A stretch of 64,000 nucleotides of DNA from contig CM072344.1 of NCBI GenBank assembly GCA_036874045.1, forward strand, positions 6,296,501 through 6,360,500, read 5' to 3'. This stretch comes from Cymodocea nodosa (lineage: Eukaryota; Streptophyta; Magnoliopsida; Alismatales; Cymodoceaceae). Of the stretch, positions 1 to 10,890 are shown one piece after another. Both the position numbers and the translations under genes were made by a program. Each line of letters begins with the position of its first letter. The stretch's first letter is position 1. The notes below the pieces were generated by a model, which saw nothing but the letters and a program-made list of their open reading frames with translations, had not been told where the DNA came from and did not search any database.

Positions 1-609
1 GTCGGTGTTGTGATTGTTTTATGTTTGTTTTAGTTTTACAGTTTACTGAAATTGGTTCATTCAAAAGACTTAAAGATTTTAATAGTTACGGTTTGAATTA
101 TCTGAATGTTAGTATTGCTTAATGATAAATCCAATGTTAACTAACATCAAAGAGCTTAATTGATGTTATTTACAATCTGTGGAATCGCCCAATGGTTGGC
201 CGAATTCCTTTGTAAATAGCAGTATTAAAAAGAAAAAGACAAGCTCGTGAAGTTAACTTAAGTCCATGAGGTTAGTCCGTTGAGTTAGCCATAACTCAAC
301 GAACTTTGTTCATTGAGTTAACTGTAATTCAACGAAGAGCTTATTGAATATATAAATTTGATTGTTAACAAACGAACATCTCTCAAGTTCTTCAGCAATT
401 CCCTATGGGATCGACCTGTACTTGCACACTGATACAATAGACACTGTGCACTTGCAGTTAAAGTACAAATTGGAATTAATATCTAAATTGTATTAAAGGT
501 TGTTTGCTTACTTCTAAAAGAGAGAATAGGCATAAAGATAAATTAACTAAGTAAAAACAGAAGTAACAAATCCAAGTTTTTCTAGTGTAGTGTTGGGAAA
601 ACACAAACA
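1..609 (+). repeat. 3' part of an M-family gypsy LTR, plus orientation
   Basis: This stretch is the reverse complement of the U5-side of element M's LTR (about 6636-7285), including the block around 400-470 that reads 'ccctatgggatcgacctgta...gcacttgcagtta', typical of Athila-like LTR ends. The match stops at ...CACAAACA (609), the position where M's LTR ends in CCAAACA. What follows at 610 is not a primer-binding site. This is therefore best read as the 3' LTR (or a solo LTR) of a plus-strand element whose left part lies outside the window, inserted into the minus-strand ORF at 610-1321. It contains hairpin units such as CGTTGAGTTAGCCATAACTCAACG near 277-301, split here only by the line of the sequence. 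Confidence 0.75.
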
Positions 610-1321
610 TTGGTCTCGAAGGACCAGCTTCAGTTTCTTTTGCAGCAAATCTGACAGCAATTCTGGCAGTAGCTTCTTGATGCTGTTCCACTTTAATTTT
701 ATATTGGGATTGCAATTTCTCTGTAGCCCTCTTTTTGCATAGTGCATCAAACACCAGATGTGCTTTGGCTACTGCTAAATCTTCTGGTTCTCCTTGGTTT
801 CTTCCAACTTGAACCAGTCCTTGAAATTCTTTTAATTCTTCTTTAGTCAAAGGCCCCAACATTGCTGCTCGTGCCAACGACTTAAATGGTGGAACTAAAG
901 GTCCTGGCTATTGTTCCTCAAGAACAAGTCTTTCAGCAGTCGGCTCCTCCTGTTCTTCCTTTGCTTGTTGCTACCGCCTTATTGCACCCCTTACACAACC
1001 AGCAATGCACTTTTTGAACCATAATCTAGCTTTACGCTAGATTAGTTCTAGGGCTACTTCATTGTTCGGCCTTATTTTTCTTTCTTTACTTAAAGCAATT
1101 TCTATCGCTACTTTTATTTTTATTTCTACTATTTGGGATATTTGTATACCCAAATCAACCAAAAATTTCCTTAAGTTGAAGAGTTATGATTCTAGCTTTT
1201 GTAACTCTTTTTCTTTTATCGTGTTCTGAATCTTCTAGCGCGTGTGCCATTCCTCCGACTCTTTCAAAAACTGTGCTGTGTCCATTGCATCTTCCCAGAA
1301 CTCAAGTGTCATCTTCCTCAT
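610..1321 (-). pseudogene. Decayed ORF of unknown function, cut by an LTR at its 3' end
   Basis: Reading the minus strand from an ATG at 1321 gives one frame of about 237 codons with five in-frame stops, reaching the LTR boundary at 610. The longest open piece starts at a TTG near 877. The predicted protein is hydrophilic and helical: an N-terminal stretch beginning MRKMTLEFWEDAMD, a middle rich in Ile/Lys/Glu, a basic cysteine-containing segment (KKCIAGC), a glutamate/glutamine-rich stretch, then a segment with AMLGPLTKEELKEF. I see no zinc knuckle, protease, RT or integrase motif and do not recognise the family. It lies downstream of element M's integrase on the same strand, so it may be M's extra 3' ORF, or a captured host gene piece. 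The open frame seen past 610 runs into the LTR and is accidental. Confidence 0.45.
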
Positions 1322-1417
1322 CGTGGAGTTACACAATAGTATGGAATCGCTATGATCTCTACTGTTCTAAATTCTAAATGGCTTGCTGGATAATGCCCCC
1401 AAAACCCTAGGTTTTAG

Positions 1418-1425
1418 TTTAAATA
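1418..1425 (-). promoter_or_regulatory. Possible TATA box for the minus-strand ORF
   Basis: The minus strand reads TATTTAAA here, about 95 bases before the ATG at 1321, in an otherwise gene-free leader. Spacing is plausible for a plant promoter, but in AT-rich DNA this match is weak evidence. Confidence 0.25.
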
Positions 1426-1489
1426 AGCCCTAAGTTTAGGCAGGTAATCGGGTCATTTCCCGAACCAACTATTGCTCTCTCATCCGCGG

Positions 1490-1887
1490 TCTTAGCTACA
1501 ATACTCTGTTGAGTTACAGTTTACTCAACAGAATAAGCTCGTTGACTAACTCAAGACTCAATGGAGTAAGTTCGGTGAGTTAAGCATAAGTCAACGGACT
1601 TCCCGTACAAATAGATATAATAAATAAATAAATAAATAAAAACTTAAGATAATAGTTTTTCTGTTTTTTACCAGATTAACCGATATTATGTTTCGGTCAG
1701 ACCTAATTTTTTTACCGGTTGAACCAATACTATGTTTCGGTAAAACCAAAAATTTTTACTAAAAATTAATATAGATATTTTTATGTTCTGGTCATACCGA
1801 TGGATCCGGTCGGTTAAATCGCAAAGATTTTTATATTTTATAATTTTTTTTTTTATATGTAAACATAAAATAAAAACTGATTTCTTA
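1490..1887. repeat. AT-rich spacer with LTR-type hairpin motifs and a simple repeat
   Basis: No ORF of note. At 1500-1605 there are three GAGTTA...TAACTC-type inverted repeats of the kind found in the LTRs of this window, for example gttgagttacagtttactca. At 1620-1643 there is a short (AAAT)n microsatellite. At 1675-1746 two diverged direct copies of 'ttatgtttcggt' each sit beside an ACCGG-type motif. The block lies between M's integrase stop and the unknown ORF and is probably the 3' untranslated region of M or an old LTR scrap. Confidence 0.5.
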
Positions 1888-3135
1888 CTAAGTAAAGCTC
1901 AAGTAGTCCTCTACTCTGACTTCTTCTATAATTCCAAAAGAACTTTTTGGTATTTTCAGAATAAGTCTAAGTCTTTGTCTATTTACTTTAAATATATTCT
2001 GATTTTTAGGATTTTCAATCTCAATAGCTCCATAAGGATAAATATTTCGAACTATGTAAGGTCCTGCCCATCTAGATCTTAATTTTCCTAGATGGTTATG
2101 GAGTCTAGCCATATAAAGATATACTTCTTGTCCTATTTCAAAGCTTTTTGGTATAATTTTCCTATCATGCTAGAATTTCATTTTCTCTTTTTCTCTTACA
2201 GTCTTCGAATAAGCTTCATTTCTAAATTCTTCTAATTCAATTAATTGCATTTTCCTATTTTCAGAAGCTTGATTTAAATTAGTGTTCAGAGTTTTTAATG
2301 CCCAATAAGCTTTATGTTCTATTTCAACTGGTAAGTGACAACTTTTTCTATATACTAACCTAAAAGGTGACATACCTAAGCTTGTCTTATAAGCAGTTCT
2401 ATAAGCCTAAAGTCCATCTATCAATCTATTAGCCCAATCTATTCTAGTAGGATTTACTACTTTTTCTAAGATTAACTTAATTTGTTTGTTTGCACTTTCT
2501 ACTTGTCTACTTGTTTGCAGATGATATGATGTTGCAATTTTGTGGTTTACTCCATATTTCTTCATTAAGGCTTCAAAACTTCTATTACAGAAATGAGTTC
2601 CTCTATCACTAATAATAGCTTTAGGTATTCCAAATCTAGCAAATATATTGGTTCTTATAAATTGTATTACCACTTTGTTGTCATTAGTTTTTGTAGGAAT
2701 AGCTTCTATCCATTTAGATACATAATCCACCCCCAACAATATGTAATTAAATTGATTAGACATAGGAAATGGACCCATAAAATCTATTCCCCACACATCA
2801 AAGATTTCAACATCAACAATAGGATTAAGAGGCATTATATTCCTCTTTGATATTCTTCCTATTTGTTGACATCTTAAACAATTTAAGCAATATTTATGAG
2901 CATCTTTGAATAGTGTTGGCCAATAAAATCCACATTGCAGAATTTTTGAAGCAGTTTTCCTTGAACCAAAATGCCCTCCACAAGCTTGGTCATGACAAAA
3001 AGACAATATGCTCGAATATTCAGTTTCTGGAACACACCTCCTTAAAACCAGATTAGGACATTTCTTAAATAAGTATGGGTCTTCCCAATAGTAATATTTT
3101 ACTCTTAAGAAAAATAATTTCTTATCTTGTCTATT
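1888..3135 (-). pseudogene. Ty3/gypsy integrase domain of element M
   Basis: Integrase joins the element cDNA into chromosomal DNA. The minus-strand reading shows the HHCC zinc-binding region (HDQACGGHF, then CLNCLRCQQ, around 3000-2860), the DDE core with [21 protein letters not shown] and an acidic residue in QVESANKQ, and a C-terminal part with [14 protein letters not shown], a GPY-type module. It ends at a genuine stop at 1888. Three in-frame stops (near 3136, 2405 and 2168) break it; the one before AYRTA replaces the Trp expected from the copy at 33250-33290. No frameshift is needed. It is the same length as the copies in elements D and X. Confidence 0.9.
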
Positions 3136-4500
3136 TCAATCCTTAGGTGTTAAACTAGTAACTAAGTAATTAACTATGTCTGCATACCAAGGTATTGTGT
3201 TGATGGTCATTAATTGTTCATTAGGAAAATTATCCTTAATTTCAATATTTAATTTTTCTATTTGTAATCTTGATAAATGATCTACTACTACATTCTCACA
3301 ACCTTTTTTATCTTTAATTTCTAGATCAAATTCTTGTAATAATAATATCCATCGGATCAATCTAGGCTTAGTTTCTTTTTTTGCTATTAGATGTTTTAAA
3401 GCTGAATGATCTATGTATACTATTACTTTAGCTCCAATCAGATATGATCTAAACTTTTCTAAGGCAAACACAACAGCTAATAGTTCTTTTTCAGTAGTTG
3501 TGTAATTAACTTGAGCATCATTTAAGGTTTTGCTTGCATAATGAATCACTCTAGGAGATTTTTCTATCTTCTGTCCCAACATTGCTCCTATAGCAAAATC
3601 AGATGCATCACACATTAATTCAAATGGATAGCTCCAATCAGGTGCTTGAATTATAGGAGTTGAAATTAAGCTAGTCTTAAGTCTAAAAAATGCTTCCTTG
3701 CAATTTTTATCAAAGTTAAATGGGACATCTTTTAATATATTAGTTAAAGGTCTAGCTATTTTGCTAAAGTCTTTAATAAATCTTCTATAAAAACCAGCAT
3801 GTCCTAGAAATGATCTAATATCTTTTACTGATTTAGGTTCTGGTAGATTAGAAATTACTTCTATTTTAGCTTTATCTACTTCCAACCCTTTCTTAGAAAC
3901 AACATGCCCTAAGACTATTCCTTGTTTAACCATGAAGTGACATTTTTCCCAATTTAAAACCAGATTTTTTTCCACACAGTGTTTTAATATTAGGCCTAAA
4001 TTTTTTAAACGAACTTCATATGAGTTGCCATATATAGTAAAATCATCCATAAATATTTCTAAAAAATCTTTAGTCATTCCAGTAAATATGCCTTGCGTAC
4101 ACCTTTGAAAGGTGGCTAATGCATTGCATAATCCGAATGGCATTCTCTTAAAAGCATAAGTTCCATTAGGATAGGTGACAATTGTTTTTTATTGATCCTC
4201 TAATGCTACTGGCATTTGGTTATATCCTGAATACCCGTCTAGGAAACAAAAATATTCTTGCCCTGCTAATCTTTCCAGCATTTGATCTATAAAAGGTAAA
4301 GGAAAATGATCTTTCCTAGTCACAGCATTTAGTTTTCTATAGTCTATACATACTCTCCAGCCTGATTGAATTCTTGTAGGTATCAAGTCTTGACTTTCAT
4401 TCCTAATAACTGTTAATCCTGATTTCTTGGGAACTACATGGATTAGACTAACCTACGAGCTATCAAAAATCGGATAAATTATGTCATTATCAAACCATTT
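3136..4500 (-). pseudogene. Ty3/gypsy reverse transcriptase and RNase H of element M
   Basis: The RT shows [43 protein letters not shown] and the catalytic IFMDDF (complement near 4045-4062), followed by [12 protein letters not shown]. RNase H follows with [27 protein letters not shown] and [10 protein letters not shown], then the linker [11 protein letters not shown]. Together these copy the RNA genome to DNA. Stops at about 4455 and 4187 interrupt the N-terminal half; the C-terminal 335 codons are open. It is continuous in frame with the protease upstream and the integrase downstream, so it was part of one polyprotein. Confidence 0.93.
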
Positions 4501-5540
4501 CACTATTTCCTTCCTAACTACTTCTTTAAGATTTGGATATAATCTCCTCTTAGGAATTCTAACAGGTTTAGCATTCTCTTCTAAATATATGTGGTGACAG
4601 CATAAAGTTGAACTTAATCCTTTTATATCAGTCATAGTCCATCCTATTGCTTCTTTATAACTTTTCACTACATCTATTAATTTAGCTATTTGATCCTCTT
4701 TTAAATCTGAAGCAATAATGATTAGACAGGTTCGTTTCTCTTCTAGAAATATATAGGTTAATTCAGGAGGTAAAGGTTTTAATTCTAAATGTTGCCCATC
4801 AGAAGCTAGAGCTCCTAATTGAACATCATCATTTTCTAAATTAATTTCTTCCAGATCTCCTTCTATATTTATGCTTTCACTTTCCTCTAAAGTTTCAGAA
4901 TTGATTTGCCTATTTAATTCTTCTTGAATCACATCATCTAACATATCTCCTTCATCCTTTAAAAAGTCTATGGTATGTAAGGACATTTCTAACTCTTCAA
5001 ACCTTTCTGGTTTGAAAATATTTAATTGAGTATCCTCATTGCCATATGATAACTTCATTACTCCAGTTTTACAATTTATAACAACCCCTGATGTTGCTAA
5101 AAATGGCCTTCCCAAAATTAAAGATGTATCACTATTTTTATGCTTAATTTGTTGAGAATCCAAAATTACAATATCAATAGGATATATAAAGTTTTTGATT
5201 TTAATTAAAACATCCTCTATTTTTCCTCTAGGGTATCTTATACTTCTATCAGCTAATTGAATAACCTTACTAGTAGGAGTTAAGCCTTCTAATCCTAAGG
5301 ATGCAAATATATCACTTGGCATAACATTTATACCTGCACCTAAGTCTATTAAGGTTCTTTCTAGAATGGTATTTCCTATGGTGCATGATATAACAGGGAT
5401 TCCAAGATCAGATAACTTTTTAGGAATTTGTGGCAGAAATAGGGAACTACTTTGCTTAGTTAAAAAGACATTCCTAAGAACTTTTCGCTCTCTTTTCTTA
5501 GTACACCAATCCTTTAGAAATTTAGCATAATGTGGCATTT
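4501..5540 (-). pseudogene. Retroviral-type aspartic protease and linker of element M
   Basis: An open stretch of about 346 codons. Near its start is AKFLKDWCTKKR, the conserved gag-protease junction of Athila-like elements. The protease active site reads LIDLGAGINVMP (complement near 5340-5300) and the flap/C-terminal signature LILGRPFLATSG lies near 5130-5085. An acidic linker then leads into RT. The protease would cut the polyprotein. The DLGA form in place of DTGA/DSGA is normal for this lineage. The start is not a true initiator; translation would begin upstream at about 6558. Confidence 0.88.
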
Positions 5541-5655
5541 TCTATAATAGATCTAACAAAGGAATGTTAACTTGTACTTTTTCAAAAATTTCTCTGATTT
5601 TTTCTTATTTTTCAGGTATTGTTTGTTGTAGTCTTTCAGGATAGGGTGCTAAAGA

Positions 5656-6558
5656 TTATGATTTAAAAGATTCTTTTTCTTTCGTTTGATTTGTTTGATC
5701 ATTTTTAGCTTCATTAGCAGATTCAGATTGTTCTTCACTGATTTCTAGATTTTCAGCTATTACATTTTCATTATCATTTTGATTTTTACTCTTATCCACC
5801 TTCATATTATTTTCATTTTGAGTTCTTGGTGGTATATTAGTTCCAGATCTTAATGTTACACATATATCTTCCAGATTTTCGTTACTCTCATGATGTTTTT
5901 GTATATCATTTTCGTGATTATGATCTTCAATTGTTTTTAGTTTTAAAGTGCATTCTTTAAATTCTCTTGCATTAATATTTTCTTTTTGCTGTATATTTTG
6001 CAAATTATGCAAATCTATAACATTATAATTTTCATTGTCCTATTCCATAACTTGTATTTTCATTGTATATTCGTTCAATGCTTTTAGTTTTCTTTCCAGA
6101 TCATCTAATCTCAATGCATTCAATTTTTGATCAATTTTCATTATGGTTTTTTCAGTTTCGTAAATTATATCCATTTTAGGTTCTGAATATGCTTCCTTAT
6201 AGTTTAATTGGTTGACTTCTTGTTGCTGACACAAAAAGTATTCTAGTTTGTCCAAGTTTTGCTCTATACTACGCTCGAGTTTGTCATACCTATCCCAAAC
6301 TTTCATGTCTCTCAACATATTACACATTCTATACTGACCATCAGTTGGGTAAACTATAGGATTCTCATACTTGACTCTATTATATTGAGGATAATTCATT
6401 TGTTGTTCATGGGATCTAGCCATCTGCAAATGTCTCAACTTCAAATAGTCAGAAATGTCGTGACCTTGAGAATTGCAGAATTCACATATGCTAACTACAA
6501 GTTTCAGAAATCTTTGAGCATAAGCATATGCCATATTCTCAATTATAGAAGAAATCAC
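5656..6558 (-). pseudogene. First ORF of element M: zinc-knuckle/linker region without a capsid domain
   Basis: It begins 52 bases after the primer-binding site and contains CEFCNSQGHDISDY, which fits CX2CX4HX4C except that the last Cys is Tyr. A long hydrophilic, probably coiled-coil region follows, then TLRSGTNIPP, the TLRSG signature normally found near the end of Athila gag, then an acidic tail before protease. The capsid-type domain with the RFIPFAL.DDAK.W signature, expected in this position, is absent, and there is no room for it between primer site and ORF. One stop at about 6041 splits the reading frame; further stops near 5653, 5610 and 5541 separate it from protease. Confidence 0.7.
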
Positions 6559-6610
6559 ACAACACTCTAGCTATTAAAACGAAACAGCTCTAATAGTTGC
6601 TTATATTAAT

Positions 6611-6628
6611 TCCCCGACAATGGCGCCA
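6611..6628 (-). promoter_or_regulatory. Primer-binding site of element M (tRNA-Asp-like)
   Basis: The minus strand reads TGGCGCCATTGTCGGGGA, one of the standard Athila-type primer sites differing at two positions from the usual GCCGTTGCCGGGG form. It starts 7 bases after the LTR end (6636), as expected for minus-strand cDNA priming. Confidence 0.88.
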
Positions 6629-6635
6629 TAAAACT

Positions 6636-8865
6636 TGTTTGGTTACCCAGCACGACACTAGAAAACTTGTTTGGATCTCCAACAACGCACTAGAAAAACT
6701 TGGATTTGTTAACTTCTGTTTTTACTTAGATAATTTATCTTTATGCCTATTCCCTTTTTTTTTTAGAAGTAAACAAACAACCATTCACACAAATTAGATT
6801 TTAATTCCAATTTGTATTTTAACTGTAAGTGCACAGTGTCTACTGTATTAGTGTGCAAGTACAGGTCGATCCCATAGGGAATTGCTTAAGAATTGAGAAT
6901 TGTTCCGTTTTGAACAATCAAATTTATATATTCAATAAGCTCTCCGTTGAATTACAGTTAACTCAACGGACAAAGTTCGTTGAGTTATGGCTAACTCAAC
7001 GGACTAACCTCGTGGACTTAAGTTAACTCCACAAGCCTGTCTTTCCAATTTAATATTGCTATTTTCAGAGGAATTTGGCCAACCATTGGGCGATTCCATA
7101 GATTGTAAATAACATCAATTAAGCTCTTTAATGTTAGTAAACACTGAATTTATCATTAAGCATACTAACATTCAGATAATTCAAATAGTAACCATTAAAA
7201 TCTTTAAGTCTTTTGAATGAACCAATTTCAGTAAACTATAAAACTAAAACAAACATAAAATAATCACAACACTGACAAAGATAACATTAATTACGATACA
7301 ACACAAACAACACAACACTCAAATACAAAATACAAACACAGATAAATTGTTTTTGGTATTTTTGTTTTAATATGAACATGGAAATGGGCGAAAGGTGAAA
7401 TGTAAAGTAATCTCAATCGACAGTAAATACTTCCGTCACTACATGCGACACGATTACACCACTGAAAATTAAACCACTTACAATTCTGTCTCCTCTCCCT
7501 ATAGAATCGCGAGTCCAGAATTGCAAAATGATCTCCTCTTCAACATATAGGGGTCAACCCGAAACCAAGGCTAGAAGCTTTACGATCTTCTGAGATATGA
7601 GTCGGCACTTGGTGAAAATGGCTTCCCTTCCCGCGACGTGATCACTCCTCACAATGGTTGTCAGGCACTATGTTTGGCTTGAAATCGACCTGACATCAAG
7701 AAAGTATTCTTACAGACCTCCGATGGTTAGTGATTATGGTGGTGGTGATGATGGTTGGTGTGGTACTTCAGAGAATTGTCGACGCTGATCCTTCTCTACA
7801 CACGCTGGCCACACCCATCGATCACACACTTTACTTCTTTTTCTTCTTTTCTTTTATATTTCCTCAGTGGTAACTACTTCTGCTTGAATGGTCAGTTGGA
7901 TTTCCTTCATTCATATCAATGACGATGATTTCTTCTCTCTACGCAATACGTGCGATCGTGGTTTGTCCTTCCAACTGTCTTGTTTCTACAACCGCTACAG
8001 TGGCATATTAGAAAATAAATAGTCCGTGGAGTTACAAATAACTCAACGGACTTGCTTCGTTGATTTAACTATAAAACAGGTGCATAAATTTAACTATCAG
8101 ATGCTCAGGTGCATTTCGGATACTTACAAACTTAACTATCTGATGCCTAGATGCATTTCGGATAGTGACAAACTTAACTATCTGATGCCCAGATGCATTT
8201 CAGATAGTTACACATAACTCACCGATATATAACTTAAGTAAATCTACCAGATCTCGACACGTGTCAGCAGTAGTTTAATAATAAAAGAAACATTTCGGAG
8301 AGTTATAGGTCTAACCATCTGATGCTCAGATGCATTTCGGATAGTTAGAGATAACTCACCGAAAATCCACTTAAGTCACTTTCCCAAAACATGACATGTG
8401 TTCACAGCTATTTTATAAATAAAAGGAGATTTCGGAGAGTTACACATATAACTATCCGATGCCTAGCTGCAATTTCGAATAGTTATAGATAAATCACTGA
8501 AAGTTCACTTAAGTCATGCATTATGGTTTCGACACGTGTACTTCAGGAAATAATAAAATATTCTTTTAAAACATAATTATTTGGTAATTTAAACATAACT
8601 ATTCGATACATGTTCGTTATGTTAAACATAACTGTCTGAAATATTAGAAAATTCGGATACTTAAGGATTTCACAGCCTGCAACTTACCGAAAGTTCAGAA
8701 ATGTACTAAATTAACATTAATTCCCCAAAATTAAGTAGATTCTTTAATTAAAGCTTATAATAGTGTAATTATAACATAATTATTTAATTCTCATATTATA
8801 AGCTAAATATTATGCAATTAACCATCATTTAACCGTTAATATTATGCACTATTTCATTCTAAACA
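6636..8865 (-). repeat. 5' LTR of element M, about 2.23 kb
   Basis: The left edge is set by ...CCAAACA just before the primer site. The right edge is TGTTTAGAATG (complement 8855-8865), at which the integrase of element B begins in mid-codon. The termini form a short inverted repeat TGTTT/AAACA. The start of this LTR recurs in plus orientation at 61415 and 62018, and its U5 side recurs inverted at 1-609. The piece 7664-8020 recurs in the same orientation at 27390-27730. The U3 side (8020-8560) is packed with hairpin/G-box units. ORFs read through it are not convincing. Confidence 0.85.
8020..8560. repeat. Degenerate tandem hairpin/G-box units in the M LTR
   Basis: Units of about 137 bases (tcggagag at 8295 and again at 8432) each carry CGGAGAGTTA, then AACTATCCGATGC or a close variant, then TTCGGATAGTTA, TAACTCACCGAAA, CACTTAAGTCA and ACACGTGT or ACATGTGT. 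A shorter set of repeats around 8090-8215 (ctatc.gatgc.cag.tgcatttcgga, three times) precedes them. The halves are self-complementary, so each unit could fold into hairpins. Similar units occur in the copia-type solo LTR at 57090-57920. Confidence 0.75.
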
Positions 8866-8866
8866 G

Positions 8867-9352
8867 TCTCCATATAGAGTAGTGTTTGGAAAGGCATGTC
8901 ATTTACCAGTAGAGCTTGAGCATAAGGCAAGATGGGCTATTCAAAGGCTCAACTTAGATTTAAAGGCTGCTAGTAAGAAAAGAAATTTTCAATTGACTGA
9001 GTTTGAAGAAATACGGAGAGAGGCATATGAGAATTCACAGATAGCCAAAGAAAAGAGTCAAGTATTTCATGATAGCAAGCTCTTTCGTAAGAATTTTGAA
9101 GTAGGGCAGCAAATATTGTTGTATAATTCTAGACTACATCTATTTCTTGGTAAGTTAAGATCACGGTGGATAGGACCTTTTGTGGTAAAAAGTATGTTCC
9201 CTCATGGAGCAGTGGAGATTGAAAACCGTAAAAGTGGGGAAGTTTCTAAGGTCAATGGACACTGTTTAAATCCTTTCTTGCAGCAAAAATTATTTGGCCA
9301 TGGAGAGAATATTGTTTTAATCGATGTTGTCTATGCTAAATCTGATAATTAG
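8867..9352 (+). pseudogene. Integrase C-terminal fragment of element B
   Basis: About 161 codons, open to a natural stop. It starts mid-domain with [20 protein letters not shown], which matches the corresponding part of the D and X integrases, and continues through the GPY-type module ([15 protein letters not shown], then [10 protein letters not shown]). The catalytic DDE core is missing because element M interrupts it at 8865/8866. Its downstream neighbour, 149 bases on, is gag, not an env-like gene or the 3' LTR. Confidence 0.88.
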
Positions 9353-9501
9353 TGCTCTTTTGTTTTTCTTTTTATTAGTTTTAGATGTAATTATGTACTT
9401 ACCTATCTGACATGCAAGTGTTGGGATCAGAGACTATTCCACTGTAAGTGTCATTTGTACTTTTTTCTATCAAAATATTTCTTTTGTGATATTGTTAGTG
9501 T

Positions 9502-10890
9502 ATGCAATCTTCTAAGTGGATGAGAGATAGTGCATCTAGATTAATTAGACAAACCCCTTTAGAAGAAGAAGTTAGTGTGTTAGAAGAGCCTGCAAGGATG
9601 GGAGACCAAGGTAGAAACCAGCAATTACCTTCTCTTGAGGACATCTGCTATCCTCAAATGCATGGCCATCCCTCTTGTCTTGTATTACCTTAGGTAGATG
9701 GACATAAATTTCAATTGCATATGAATTATGTCAATCAGTTGCCTAGATTTCATGGACTAGATAAGGAAGATGCATATGCATTTCTAAATGACTTTAATGA
9801 TGTTTGCAACATGATTAATCTACCTGAAGTGCCTGTTGATGCAACAAAGTTGAGATTTATTCCTTTTGCCCTTCGAGATGATGCAAAGCTATGGTTGAAC
9901 ACCCTTCCTATTAATTCCATTTGTACTTGGACTGATTTTTGTGCTGTCTTTATTAAGAAATTTCATCCTTTGCAAAAGACCATTCAAGCTAAGAATGCTA
10001 TTCTAAACATCTGCCAACAAACCAATGAACCTTTTTGGAAATATTTTGAACGTTTCAATAGACTAGTGGTAAGATGTCCTAATCATGGTCTACCTAAATC
10101 AAGACAATGTTAAGTAATCTATGAAGGATTGGATTATCAGACCAAGTTGATGCTAGAATCTATGTCCTGGACGATTCATGAGATTAGATGAAGTCAATGC
10201 ATGGGATAGACTTGTGGACCTTGCTTAGAAAACAATGGAAATGGAAAGTTCATCAGATAGAACATTTGATAGAACTTTGGCAAGGGGAATACACACAGTA
10301 GACCCCATGGTAGGCATGGAAGCTAGGATGTCGTCCATGGTTAAAAAAGTAGAAGATTTGATTCTAAGTCAACAAAAAGGAAAAGATAAAGTGGTTGAAG
10401 TAAAGTGTATAGCATGTGGAATTCCTGGGCATATCATGGAAGAATGCCCTACAATGCAAGGACAACAGTTTGAGGAAGTCAATGCCATTGGTATGGGACA
10501 AAGGCCCTACATCACACTATACCTCGGGATGGAGAAACCATCCCAATTTTTCATGGCAACAACCGGAAGCACTTGGAAATCGTATTGAGCATCATGGACC
10601 CACTTAGCCAAATTTAAGTGATAGAATGTCTGCTTTGGAGAAAAGATTTACTGAAATGGAGAAAGGGATTCAATCCCTAATTCAAGTTAGCGGACAAGTA
10701 AATCCCATTTTAGCTAGCCATGACCAAATCATTAAGGGATTAGAAGCAAAGTTTGATAGGTTGTCTACTTCATCTAGAGGTAGAGCACGGGGAGAATTAC
10801 CAAGTAACACTGTACCAAATCCCCGCATGGCAGGTGTGCATTTGGCACAAGGAGAGACTTTAGGAACCAACCCTTCACCATCTACATGAG
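9502..10890 (+). pseudogene. Gag-type ORF of element B, located after integrase
   Basis: Gag forms the particle and packages element RNA. The retrotransposon gag core is plain: KFQLHMNYVNQLPRF, then KLRFIPFALRDDAKLWLNTL and FIKKFHPLQKTIQAKN. A complete zinc knuckle CIACGIPGHIMEEC (10408-10449) follows, then GWRNHPNFSW in another frame (hallmark of Athila gag), then a helical region resembling D residues at 20690-20830. Stops at 9691 and 10112 and two frameshifts (between 10115 and 10235, and near 10500-10600) break it. The ATG at 9502 follows a tract ending TTGTTAG that could act as a splice acceptor. Finding gag here, 3' of pol, is abnormal for a gypsy element. Confidence 0.85.

Larger units (their letters stand above)
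1888..8865 (-). mobile_element. Gypsy element M (Athila/Tat-like), minus strand, 3' end not resolved
   Basis: In minus-strand order: 5' LTR 8865-6636, primer-binding site 6628-6611, one long pol frame 6558-1888. The whole coding region is in a single frame of about 1,557 codons interrupted by nine stops and no frameshift. The 5' LTR start (TGTTTAGAATG, complement at 8855-8865) abuts the integrase of element B mid-codon, showing that M inserted into B. The matching 3' LTR in the same orientation is not seen; the left side instead shows an oppositely oriented LTR end (1-609), so the 3' side has been rearranged or lies off the window. Confidence 0.85.

Noticed and set aside
476..609. C-terminal end of the minus-strand ORF running into the LTR
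   Set aside because: The LTR terminus is at 609, so codons past it are LTR sequence read by accident.
1620..1643. Possible satellite or telomere-like repeat
   Set aside because: Only a short AAAT microsatellite; no telomere motif and no array.
6259..6570. 103-codon plus-strand ORF in element M
   Set aside because: It is antisense to the knuckle ORF of M and has no known domain or supporting composition.
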